A stretch of 64,000 bases of DNA. Source: Tubiluchus corallicola. Lineage: Eukaryota > Priapulida > Priapulimorpha > Priapulimorphida > Tubiluchidae. A model generated the notes under the pieces. That model was not told where the DNA came from. It made no database searches and saw only the letters and a program-made list of their open reading frames with translations. How positions within the stretch are numbered: the stretch's first letter is position 1; every line of letters starts with the position of its first letter. The position numbers and the translations under genes were made by a program. This document shows positions 33,890-45,300 of the stretch, piece by piece. Where the stretch lies: the NCBI GenBank assembly GCA_030141605.1, contig JAQGDQ010000010.1:559501-623500 (forward strand), given 5' to 3'.

Positions 33890-36800
33890 GTGAAGCTAAT
33901 AAAATTGCATCTTAATGACAAAACTAGTTTTTTAAGCTAGGATGCTACATAACAAATGGACGTTTGTATTTAATTGGACAGGTTCAGAGTCTAAGTGCAA
34001 ACCAGAACTAAAGTTGCCTGAGAACAAGCATTATTTAGTTGTCACATAGGTTTGAAATTATATCTATGCCCTGCCTTATCTACATTTCTGCTTCCTATCT
34101 TTACACAAGATACCACCAAACTAGTGAGTCTTGCTTTCCCTATTCAGATTTTGTCATCCTGTACACTAAATAAAAAGCAATGCTAGCTTTGAAATAATTT
34201 TTTTGGTAACCGTAACATTATAGCTATGCTGGTTTAACCATCATCAAACATAAAGCAATGTACCAGCTATGTGCTAGCACCACCTGAAACTTCAAGCAAT
34301 TACACAAAGTTCTAGCTACTAACACAAAAATAAAACAATCAAACACAAAAAATAACAGCAACAAACGTGAGCATGGGGACAAAAAACATTATATGCATGG
34401 CAAACCAGTCAGTTAACATAACTACATACAAGTGTACAAAAAAAGAACTATGCAAACTTATTAAAATGACCAGTTTCTTACTTGGTCAATTGCTCCAATT
34501 TTCAGGAGCTGATGCATAGGTTCATGTTTATCTTGTAATGGCTAAAGTAGCATAGTCGAAATGTTACAATTTTCAATAAAGATGTTTTATCAAAGCTTGC
34601 TTCAACTTGGCACTTACATTTTTGTTAGTGTCCAGTTAAGATTTTCAAGAAGACATTCCATTGATATCTTTTTAAATTTGCACACAGTTTTGTTATAAAA
34701 TTCACTTCATTTGTATATTTTTCTGTTGCAGTTAGCAGCTGTGTAACGATACAGCATTGTTTCATGGTAATAGGGGACCCTCGTAATATGTAAATAGTTA
34801 ATTTGCTGAGTAATTCATGCTTCCTTCATACAATAGTGCTCAGCATTGTAGCTTCTGAAACATTGTGTCTTTTCATTTTTTTATTCTGAATTTTACATGA
34901 ATTGTTTTATTTCTTCATATATTCCTGTGTTATAATTGTGAAATTGTAATTTGATATTGTAATTGTGCACATTTCAGAACTAGGCGAGTTTTCTCATACA
35001 TGTATGGATGACTTGGTGTGTAAGTGCACAAATGAAAAAATTCCATACTTTAATGCTCCTGTTTATCTGGAAAATAAGCAGCAGATTGGAAAAGTGGATG
35101 AAATATTTGGACCAATCAAAGATTTTGTATCCTTTTAGTGGAAGGAGTCTGAAGTTTCAAACTCCCACTTTGATTAACAGTACCAAATTAGAGAAAATAT
35201 AGGAAAATGCCAAGAGGCCTGCCAATATGTACTCTAATATTACAAGTTTTATAAAAAAAACATAAAAAGGAATGGATAGATATAGATACATGTCACTTTT
35301 ATCTTGGATGCTTTATAGATAAGAAATTGGCATTTTCTAAGCATGGCGTTCATGTAGCCAGCAAGGCTAATAATAATTAATGTACTTTGTTTGAAAAATA
35401 AAAAATCTTAATGTTTACAACTCACTAATTATTATCTTTTGTAACACAGCCATCTCTTCTGTTCTGAACTACTGTAATGTGGCCTTTTTCATATGCTTGC
35501 TAACTACTGTAAAAGTAATTTGGGTAGACCAAGGAGAAAATGTATAAAGTTCGTTGGTAAGAATAATGAACATCTGATCCTGGACCTTACTGTTCTGTGT
35601 AAAGATATGTTAATGAAGATGTTTGAGGAAATTATGGCTGATAACTTTCACCCTCTACACACAAAGTAACGCTAAATGTACCCTTTTCAAGAACAAATCG
35701 CTTTAAATTTTCGTTTGTTCCCATTTCACTCAAAGCATCCAATAGTAGCTAAACTCTAAACTCGTTTTTTAAGCTTTATTTCTGCTGTACCATTTAGATT
35801 TATATGTGTAGTCGAATTTAATTTACGGTTACGAACTTGTTCCGCTAATTGCTTTTTACTAATGTGTGCAAAGCTGAAAGGACAAATTTCTGGTATATGT
35901 GTAATATATAGGACCATTAAAGATGCCAAAGTCTATATCTTATTCCTCCATAATCTTAATTCCGTAACCACCATCCTGCAGGACAAAATTGTTGTACAGG
36001 TGCAGACTACGCATAATTAATGATAGCGTGATGCCCAATTGCCTCTCACTGACCTATAGTTGCCACTCGCTGAATCATCTAATTATGAGGTACAAGCTGC
36101 CGATTCACAGATTTGGACTGACAAAACACCTGACAAAATACAATGTTATCTGATAGCAGACTGGCTGCAAAATTGACCACAATCATACTTTTTTTATAAA
36201 TATAATATGGCAAATGAAACATAATAAACAAATCCTGCAAAAATTTTAATTGTATTTAATTGTAATTAATGCTACATAAAATTGAAATTATAAAAGTACT
36301 GTGGTAGACAACACAGAAATTTCAAAACAAAATGCTGTCTGGTGCCACACAAGCATATTGGCTTTTCAAGCATGCCTGTAATTATTTTAGTATTTACAGA
36401 CGACTTATTGCGACTGTATTAGTTTTAACAATCATTATCAAGATCTGCTTATTTGACTTATTTCATAATGAGTCATTGCTCTGTCCGACTAAGAATTAGG
36501 ATGACTGCAATAATTTACGGTTAACATAATACAGCAAATGAAACATAATAAACAAAACTGATCCTGCAAAAATTTTGTATTTAATAGTACGTAAAATAGA
36601 AATTGCATTTAAAAAACATAACTATTATCTTTAAACACGGCATGTACAATCGTAAAAATTTCAGCAGATCCATACCTCGCTGAAGGGAAACTTACTAGAA
36701 CTCTTAACTGGTTTGGACTTTGTGCCTTCATTTGCACTATAACCTCTTTCAAGCCAGGCCAACCCCGTTAATAGAGATTTTTCTGTGAATTTCCTTAACA

Positions 36801-39501
36801 GTTTTGCTAGTATTTCTCAGTGAAGCTGTCTGATGATGTGAAGGCAAAGTCGTTTTCAACAAAAACGAAGGTAGGTGTTTGAAGTCGGTTGCATTTTTAG
36901 CCAGACATTTCTGTAGTCTTTTTCCATCAGTGTGTTATAGGAGTTTACAGCATTAATGTAGCCACCTTTTAAGATTTTTATTCAACTAGCAGAAGCTGAT
37001 GTACTTTTAAGTGAAGATATGTGTATGCCATACAGTAGAAATTCCTTATTTGCAGTAATTTTCACTTGTTTGTGTTTAGCAAAACAGCACTGTCAAAACA
37101 CAAATGATACTAAGTATACATTAAAACTGATGTTTAACATTTTGCTGTTTTTCAGTGCATGGGTTCTGTTATTTTCTAATTATGTTATTAAAATTTTGAT
37201 AATTTGGTGAAATTTGGTTTCAAAAAGTCGCTAAAATATTGTTCTACCCTTGGGTCATAGTAATAATGCCTGGACGGTTCGAACCACAGCTACCAGTGGG
37301 CAAGAGGCCTCGGTTCGAAAACAACATCCTGAAATGAAACTAGCAAACCAAATGACTGGGAGACATTTACCAGCTTTGAAAGAGCGGCATAAGGCCCGAC
37401 CAAAATTTTGACTTAGTAATTTTGTAAAATTAAAATGTTAGTGTTTGAAAGAATTTTTATAACCGAAAAGAACAAAAAGCTGGCTAAACATAAAAATGAA
37501 TCTCCGCTTGAGGGTTCACCACTCCCTTACACTAACACCGAAACAGTTGGGAGGCAAGTCCTGGGAGGGCAGGTGCAGGCTCGTCCTGTTTGGCATCTCA
37601 AACTCCAGCAACCACTGAACTCAAGGAAACAGAATGAGGCACTTATATTTAGAGATTTTACACAAGTGAAGTATTTAAATTTGAGTCAATCAGAAGGTAG
37701 GATTTGTGAATTTTATGCAGGTAAAATTATTACATTTTTGATTTACAGGGGTGTTTTACTTTAAAGCGACTTTCAAATGACGTACAGGCTACATGTCTGT
37801 GTCCTTGAGTGAGTGAAAGGTTGAGCACAAAACAGGGCGATGCACAGCCCCGCAACAATGTTAATGAGATTTCATAATCTGCAATCATTATTTGCAAACT
37901 TACACTGTAACACAATGATTAATGTTTAAGTATGTGCCTAGTACCCGCCAGGAATCGAATTATACATTTACTGAAAATAGTATCACTAATTAATTCGCTG
38001 ACAGTGAAATTACGTCTGTTATTTTTCATCCAAATCTATACATAGTTATTTACATACATGGTTCAACCTAAACATGGTTACTTACAAAAGAGGTAATCTG
38101 TATAATCTATACATTGAACTACTATTTGCTTAAATACTCCATATTAAAAACAAAGTCTTTTTGCTTCTTCTGTACTTTATTTATTTTCTACTATAGATAA
38201 AACTAAAGATGTATGACTATAAATGTAAAACTGTGGTTAACACAATATATTTCTAATGATTATTTTCCTTCAGTTTTTTATAGACCCAATGAAATTACTA
38301 CCTCTGCAACGATTTCTTCCTCAGTCAAAGACATCTGGTAGCAGGGGCGGCGGTGGTAGAGGTGGCGGAAGAGGCAGAGGTATTTTGTTGTTTTTTAGTA
38401 TACAGCAAGTCTTCACTTAACGATGCCTCATTTTAGAACGTTTCTTCTTAACGACGCTGATCTTTTGACATCTTTTATTTACTTAACAAATAACGCTGTA
38501 TGTTTCATTTTAGCAATGATCGGGTAAGTCCTGAAATTTTTTCATTGCTTCACTCATGTTTTATGAAGACCTGTTAACAGAAGTCATGACAATAATTTGT
38601 CCTGCTACGCAGGGAGCGTGACTCATTGCTGGCCACTCTAGCACTTCCCACCTAAAGATGGGATTCCTTTGACAAAAATCTCTCTTGTTACATTGCTGGG
38701 CTGATTATTGGTGACTTATAAAATCAACATGAGAAATATTTCACAAGAGCGTTAAACAGATAAGTGTGCTAAATGGAAGTGTATAGCATTAAACAGTGTT
38801 AACTGCATGAAGCTTTTCAAAATTCTGTATTGATGCTGGACTTCAAATTTTTGTTGAAAACCACAGAGAAAGCAGAGTTCAGTAGTGAGACATGATGTTG
38901 TTAATGCTTTATAGTGTGACAAGGAATTTTTAGCAGAAAAAGAAAGAGCCTCTGCAACCAATGTTAGAAGTCTCTAATAAAAACAAGCACAGTAAGAAAA
39001 AATGAGACAAAGGAACGGTCAGAAGAAGACAGGCTTGCGCATATGCAGAAAAGGAAGCCTATGTTCAAAATTTGAATTTAGATATATACATCTGAATGTT
39101 GCTTAGATACCTCTGCTGGTACAGTTCAGCTGGGAACTCATCTTTGAGAGATATACTTGGTCCCTTGTCAGGGTCTGACCAGGTCGTAACGTCTCTGAGA
39201 AAATGCTTTCTTAAGTGCAGTGTGGTAAGGTGTATAAAAAATTACAACTTGGTCCAAATAACATGGACACTGATATATCACAGCTGTAGCAAGGTGAAAT
39301 TTTAAGCAATTTCAACCTTTAAGTTTAGAGATGATAATCCACTGTGCCTTATGTTTTATTCTAGGTGGACGAGGAGGTGGTTTTCGTGGCAGCAGAGGTG
39401 GAGGAAGAGGAGGTGGTGGATTCCGAGGCAGAGGAGGTGGAGGATTTCGTGGTCGGGGCGGAGGTGGTGGCAGGGGCAGAGGCGGTTTCCGAGGCAGATA
39501 G
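33757..39501 (+). CDS. GAR1: GAR1, H/ACA snoRNP complex subunit 1, five coding exons, 194 aa
   Basis: GAR1 is a core protein of nucleolar H/ACA ribonucleoproteins. It contacts dyskerin (the pseudouridine synthase) in rRNA pseudouridylation, and in the telomerase holoenzyme of animals. The exons are 33757-33889, 34978-35126, 36811-36870, 38274-38379 and 39365-39501 (585 nt), all with GT-AG junctions and perfect frame closure. The protein has an N-terminal RGG tail (3-34), a central Gar1 beta-barrel domain (about 45-130) and a C-terminal RGG tail (138-194). Strongly conserved core stretches are [12 protein letters not shown]-like (here [12 protein letters not shown]), [17 protein letters not shown] and [10 protein letters not shown]. 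The length is close to that of vertebrate GAR1. A pyrimidine tract with TCTAG 22 nt before the ATG looks like an acceptor, so a 5' untranslated exon or trans-splicing is likely. Confidence 0.97.
33890..34977 (+). other. GAR1 intron 1
   Basis: This is a 1.1 kb GT-AG phase 1 intron. No other feature was recognised. Confidence 0.85.
34978..35126 (+). CDS. GAR1: GAR1 exon 2: Gar1 core domain
   Basis: The exon encodes residues 45-94 after an ATTTCAG acceptor. It contains the cysteines of [15 protein letters not shown] and [10 protein letters not shown]. The donor is GTATCC, and intron retention would stop after three codons. Confidence 0.97.
36014..36085 (+). other. Imperfect 72-nt hairpin in GAR1 intron 2
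   Basis: TAATTA-ATGAT-AGCG-TG pairs with CA-CTCGCT-ATCAT-TAATTA through small bulges, around a 40-nt inner part. It is of pre-miRNA size, but the upper stem is weak. Confidence 0.4.
36285..36518. repeat. Uninterrupted copy of the same repeat in GAR1 intron 2
   Basis: This copy is about 235 bp and matches 30523-30647 plus 33070-33178, with a 10-bp difference at the insertion point. It is flanked by diverged direct repeats starting GCAAATGAAACATAATAAAC at 36210 and 36534. Confidence 0.85.
36811..36870 (+). CDS. GAR1: GAR1 exon 3, 60-nt small exon
   Basis: This exon encodes 20 residues (95-114) starting YFSVKLSDD. It joins in frame between exons 2 and 4 exactly where family members have FYFSVKLS. 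The acceptor is TTTTGCTAG and the donor GTAGGT, both phase 0. It is too short for simple ORF finding. Confidence 0.95.
36871..38273 (+). other. GAR1 intron 3
   Basis: This is a 1.4 kb phase 0 intron. An open frame at 37435-37764 does not resemble any family I know and has no splice or codon support. Nothing else was seen. Confidence 0.75.
38274..38379 (+). CDS. GAR1: GAR1 exon 4: end of core and start of RGG tail
   Basis: The exon encodes residues 115-149 with [14 protein letters not shown] followed by the start of the glycine/arginine tail. The acceptor is TCCTTCAG and the phase 1 donor is GTATTT. Confidence 0.96.
38380..39364 (+). other. GAR1 intron 4
   Basis: This is a 985-bp phase 1 intron splitting the C-terminal RGG tail. 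Nothing else was seen. Confidence 0.8.
39365..39501 (+). CDS. GAR1: GAR1 exon 5: C-terminal RGG tail
   Basis: The exon encodes residues 150-194, almost entirely G, R and F, ending FRGR and TAG. The acceptor is TTATTCTAG. The stop codon lies inside the first unit of a 219-bp tandem duplication. Confidence 0.96.
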
Positions 39502-39932
39502 TGACAATTGGGAACTGATAACTTTTACATAACTAAAATGACTGTAGATGAAGCATTGAAAAAGATATATCCAGTTGAAGCCGGTTGACCGAGGAATCAT
39601 GGTCATCACTAGATCATATCCAGTTTGAACAACATTCCTGCATTGTGACATGCTAAATCGTATGGCAGTAGTGCAGTGCAATAAGACATATTTTCTTGAC
39701 ACCTTTTGTTGCTCAGATAGTGACAATTGTGAACTGATAACTTTTACATAACTAAAATGACTGTAGATGAAGCATTGAAAAAGATATATCCAGTTGAAGC
39801 CGGTTGACCGAGGAATCATGGTCATCACTAGATCATATCCAGTTTGAACAACATTCCTGCATTGTGACATGCTAAATCGTATGGCAGTAGTGCAGTACAA
39901 TAAGACATATTTTCTTGACACATTTTGTTGCT
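39495..39932 (+). repeat. 219-bp tandem duplication across the GAR1 stop codon
   Basis: There are two head-to-tail units, 39495-39713 and 39714-39932, each starting with CAGATAG. By eye they differ at only three positions. The first unit starts in the last sense codons of GAR1, so both units carry the TAG context. The rest of each unit is 3' UTR. Confidence 0.95.
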
Positions 39933-40702
39933 TTTCCCAAAAGTGGTGGCGGTCGAGCGACTTTACTGTGGCGGCTCGTAGTTAATGGGGATGCTGCTTC
40001 AGAAAATTTTTAGCCATTGTTTTTTAGCCATTACAATACTATGTAAAAGGAAACAAACGTATATGTAATTTTAATGTTGTAGTTTGTAATTAGTTTGTAG
40101 TTAGCTTGATAAAATCCTAATACACAATTTTTGTTTATTAATAGCCTAAATTGCTGCAATTCAAGAAGATACACGATTTTTAAGCACGTGACAACTGACA
40201 ACAAATTGTGTGAGCAACAGTACTTTCCCTACCTAGCAGCAGACATTAGCAGTACACCGTACAGCATGTTATCTCTGACATGTGAAAATGGCCGTATGCT
40301 TACAACAGTTAAACACCACTGTGCTGGGCTGTGAAGCAAACAGTAACACCCTCATGTGCTCTGGTTCCGTACAAGTATAAAAAATACAAGACTCGTTATA
40401 TTGAATATCATCGATAATATTGAGTGAAAATAGGGAGTGCTGCAGTTTCACAGCACCTATACGCGAGCCGCCACTGTTCACTATTCAGTATTCACGTGCC
40501 TGCCATGTAAAAGTGTGGTCTACATTATTGAATTGTTAATGCATGATCATTTCAAAATGAACACAGGAGAAGGTTAAAGAGGAAAATGGGTGCTTGTTTC
40601 TTTACTGAAAATATAAATTTCCCTTTTTATTTCTGTAAATGGACTTTGCCTGTAAATGGAAAACCGTGTCTTTGGGGAATGCCATTAACTGAAAGTTAGA
40701 TT

Positions 40703-40708
40703 AATAAA
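40703..40708 (+). promoter_or_regulatory. Poly(A) signal of GAR1
   Basis: This is the first AATAAA downstream of the GAR1 stop, about 1.2 kb away. The 3' UTR would include the tandem duplication. A nearer variant signal may be used instead. Confidence 0.5.
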
Positions 40709-41227
40709 TTTTGTAATACGTGAACATTGCGAAAATTAGTTTTTTTCCAGCTGACTAACGTTCTATTTCCGTAACTTGGTCTTTAATGTCCAATGAGGGA
40801 CTTTTCCTTGAAACTTTAAATCACATCAAAAACTATCCTATCATGTACTGTTTTGAAGATAATCTGCACTCAACTAAAACTTGCTGTAAAGTCTTTGGAC
40901 AACTGCACCAGTGTGGGTCCCTATTAGTTCTACGAAAGGTAATTAAAAAAAGGTCTGTTGCTTTTATGAACATGAAAGGTGAATTCTGTTATTTTTCAGG
41001 TCTTTTGTCAATTTTAAAACAAGCCGAAGATGCTTAATAAAGGCAACATTTTATTCAATTGATCAGATTTTTACAAACAACACATGAAATTTCAATCAAA
41101 CTATTTCATAAATAATTGCATTTCTTAAAATCCAACAGGCTAGCACCAGTAATAATAAGTATAAGAGGAGTTATTAACAGTTTTGCTCAGATTCAACTTA
41201 ATTTTGAGATCAGAGTTCCTAAAATTG

Positions 41228-41233
41228 TTTATT
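41228..41233 (-). promoter_or_regulatory. Poly(A) signal of FNIP
   Basis: This is the first AATAAA on the minus strand after the FNIP stop, about 1.0 kb downstream. A second one lies at 41055-41050. Confidence 0.5.
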
Positions 41234-42236
41234 GCGTTAAAAAATTAATTATAGATTAGGTGCTTAAACGATATCACACATTATTAGTGAGTTACCTAGG
41301 ACAATGAAAAAGCATTTAAGAAATTTGGTCATGCGCAGATATTACAGTTTTGCCTGCACTAAAATTTAATAATGAAAATGTGAGCTGTCGTTCACCAGCT
41401 GTTGAAAGAAATGCCCATGATTGGGCTTTTCTGACTATTCCTTTAATAAAAATTACTTCGATATTTTTACATTTTCTCACATCAAATGCACAGAATTTTG
41501 ATGAAAGTAAATAATAATTGTTGCTGTTGAATACATTACAAAACTCCCCACGAAAAATTATATAGGAACCCAATTATAGTAACAGAGATTTACATTATAA
41601 TATCAAAAACAATCATCGCAACATTTTTCACAGTTATATCATAAATATCTAAGTTCAAAAACTACTGACTCATCATATAACAACTTGCATTGAAGGAATG
41701 CTAAATAATTGTACAAAATCTCCCTCACTAGGATATTTTTTTATGCCAATAATGTCTCTGATAAAAATAAAACTGAATGAATTAATGCAGAATCATTTGA
41801 TAAAATGATTCCTGGGTAAATTTCCATTCACAATGAGTGGTCCTTGGCTGGTTTCCATGTAATGAGTTCCTTTTCACTAGGTGCAGCACCAATAACGTAA
41901 AATAAAAACCACAGTACAAGCAAACTCCATTACACTACCTGTTTTTCGTAAAAGTAGATCAACGTGGCAGTTACCATGATTTGCATTGCACGTTAACAGC
42001 TCCATGATAAGGTCACTGTGGTATAAGAATCTCACTTGCAGCAAAGTTTGGGAAATCTGGAGTTATTTCTATTTTTGGCAAACAAAAAGAAGAATGTCCA
42101 TGCAAAAAAGCACTTGCACCACAGCCCCGCGTTTTGTGAAAGTCTGACTCTGTTTTAGGAAATAGACGAATTAACAGCAAATACCAACAAAAATAGAATT
42201 TCCAATTGGGACACCCTGTAGTTTGTGAAATAGCAA

Positions 42237-42312
42237 TCAAATTCCTATAGTTATGTGTGGAGAGTGTGTGGAAGCTATTGCTATTAGCAAAGGAAGATCA
42301 CCTTCTGAATAC
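42237..42312 (-). CDS. FNIP: FNIP exon 15: C-terminus
   Basis: This 76-nt exon encodes the last 24 residues plus TGA. It contains [14 protein letters not shown], which matches the DLPLLAAVASTHSP end of vertebrate FNIPs. The acceptor is TTTTTTAG. Confidence 0.95.
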
Positions 42313-45300
42313 CTAAAAAATAAACAAAGAATTCATTGCAACATGTATACAAAACAGAAGGTAAATGCTAAACAGAAAGAGATTGGCTGAAGATCAATAC
42401 AAATGACAATGCATCTAACTTCATATGTCAGGGTGCCAGTAGTTGTAAATTAATCGTAAAGATGGCAGCAAAATACGACTCTCAGAATAATCAACCAAAA
42501 CATGAATTTCACTAATATATAATTTTGGAATACAAATACAATATGGTAATAATACATTCTACTGACGTGAGGATTTACACAGTTAAGCAAAGTGCAATTG
42601 TGCGAGTACTTGAAAATTTTTCAGCTGCTTTAAACTTTTGGCATCCTGCTTTAAGTAAACTGTTCTTTCTATACCATAAACAGCAAATTTCAATGTCTAA
42701 ACGTTCATGCAGGCCTGCTCATAGCATAGCACTGCCGACGAGTTAAAACATACCCTAAAGCTGCAGCAACTTCTGGTAGGTTGATGTAGTTTCTAGACTT
42801 GAGGAATTCGACGACCAGTCTAGATTTGAAGTAAAGCTCCTGTAAACGATCTTCAAGGTGCATCAAGCACTGTAATAAATAACTTGATGAATGAAGTGCC
42901 TCACAAAGATAATTAGCATGAGGGCACTTAGTAGAAGTCGTAACCCAACGTTACAAAGGGTAATTTTTTGACATTTTTCGATTTTGTTACTTTCACTTTT
43001 GACCTTTTGAATGTTTTTAGCCTGATGCCAATTTGGTGATTATAGCTTGTTCCATTTGGACTTTACTGTGCCAAAAAACAAAGAAATATATGAGACTAAA
43101 CTTCCATGTCTGGACTACTGTTAATAGTAAAAAGCCATAAGACAAATTTCCTTTCTGCATTTTTTTAATAAATTACCATCATTGAAGAAAATGACAAGAG
43201 ATTTTAAGTTTATCTTAACATGGGGCTTTTAATAACTGGAGCTCTTCGTCAATCAAAAGGTTTGCAACACGACAATTAATTGACTTATTACAGCACATAA
43301 GCTGAAACAAATGCAAGTTGAAATCAGCAAGAAAATTCCAATAACCTTTCTTTCAACTACTATTTAGCTAGAAATGTGCAACATGATTTAAGCCGATAGT
43401 ATGCAGTGTAATTTCTAAGAACAATAATTTATTGCCAAAATACCGTGCCTTAATACATGCTGTGGTGGCACTAGAACTGTTACTGCTCTTGCTTAAGAAA
43501 ACACATATTACACTGATTCTGCAATTGTCCTTTACATATACAGGGAAGATACCACAAAAAATTCAGAATCATAAATGTTTTCAAACTAGTGCTACAATGC
43601 TTTACATGTTAATAAAAATTAGAGGTACTCAGTAAACTTACAAATTCAACTGGCAGCTGCAACTTCCACAGTTCATAAACACTCTCTAGCATATCAGCAA
43701 CAAGACGAGAGAACACCATTGGAGTTTCATGAATGGAGTCAGGCGCCTGACTGGAACATTCTAGATGGGTGACAGTCCTAGACAGAATCATAGATATTTA
43801 GATAAAAAATAAAGTTTGTTAAATAAAATATTATTTGTTCAAATCCTTTTTCACTAGCATAAAACAAGACTCAACCAACTGTTTTTGAATAATAGTGACG
43901 ACACCTACCAAAATTTCTTTGTTAGTTCTTCTAACTTTGAACTAACAGTTTGCATTCCATAACTGTTATTATTATGCTATTACATGTCACTACTAATCCA
44001 CTAACATGCAATATATTTACTATTATATAATATTAATACTCATATAATCATTTGACAAAAATGATATAGAATGCTATTGATCAGCAATTTATCCTGCCCA
44101 CTACAGATCAATAAGCACAGTATGCAAATTAGTAGCTAAATACGGAACTAAATCCATCCGTGGGAAGCTTAGCTTTAAAACTGTTAGATAGCCAGAAGAG
44201 ATATCAAAAGGTCTGGGCTCAATTCTTGGACAGAGAAATACTATTCCTGTCTATCAGCCTAACAGTTTTCTCGTCTGCTACATGTACGCTACTGTAAAGT
44301 CACATTAAAAATAATGTTCTAATTATATACATAATGTTACCATTTATCAGTGTCAGCTACTACAGCCACTGCCTCTAGTACTGGCTCGTCTACAACTGGA
44401 TGTCGGGCAGCATGTGACAGATCTCGTAACAACTTTTCCCTGAATTTAGCATCTGTTGTTCCTTGAAGCACGAAATCAGACACGTAACGTGCGGTATAGC
44501 CCCCTAGTAGCGACCAGCCAAGACTTGTTTGTTCTGATGGGACCAGCAGATGTTCGCATCTAAAAAAGCAGCCAAAATTTAGTGTGATAAAAAACAATTA
44601 TAGCCAGATATATCTAATATATATATATATATATATATTTCTTTATTTGCCAGACAATTTTTTATTTTAGATTATCACAAAAGCAAGATCTGTTTTCACT
44701 GGCACTTTGTCACCTAAAATTAATACTTAAAAAGAAATTTAACTGAAGTACAGGATTAAGAAGTAAAAAGATAGTGAAAATACAAGTACCACAATTGTGA
44801 ATGTGCAAGCCGGAAGATCTGAAACACCATTTTACCAAGAATTACACTAGGAAACACAGTTATTAACAGAAGGTAGAGAATAAGCAAACTCACTCTTTCA
44901 AATATGAATAACTAACAGTTAAGTATTACCTGGGTAATGGCAATTCTATTGTTGAATCAAATACCCTGGAAACATCAGAACAGGTAGACGTACCACGCTG
45001 ATGACACACACGTGATGACGAGCTGGTGCTGCCATCTCCCTGGCCAAGTGGTAGCGACAAAAGTGAATTAGACCGCAATGGAAAATGGAGTAAATCTCTA
45101 GTTGTGCCTGAAAGGACATGCAGATGAGAATGTAATCCCAATAATGCAACACTACCTCATGGTTAAACGTAACATGTGACCACAAAAATAATATTGACAC
45201 TGTCAAATGGAAAAGAATCAACCAAAACATATGTAGACATAAAAAATGTAAAAGAAACAAATGAGAAACTCACTATAACACAAAGAACTAACTGCAAATT

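Larger units (their letters stand above)
35127..36810 (+). other. GAR1 intron 2
   Basis: This 1.7 kb phase 0 intron contains an imperfect hairpin (36014-36085) and an uninterrupted copy of a repeat (36285-36518) flanked by related direct repeats. No box C/D or H/ACA snoRNA could be recognised with confidence. Confidence 0.8.
39933..42236. other. Convergent 3' regions of GAR1 and FNIP
   Basis: This is the space between the GAR1 duplication and the FNIP stop codon. It should contain both 3' UTRs, GAR1 from the left and FNIP from the right, with about 0.5 kb between the likely poly(A) signals. No further coding exon was recognised. Confidence 0.7.

Noticed and set aside
35121-35202. Extension of GAR1 exon 2 into the following sequence
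   Set aside because: It stops after three codons and lacks the YFSVKL block. The 60-nt exon at 36811-36870 supplies this block in frame.
39361-39921. Minus-strand frame of 186 codons with an internal repeat
   Set aside because: It is antisense to GAR1 exon 5 and the 219-bp duplication. Its apparent protein repeat just reflects that duplication.
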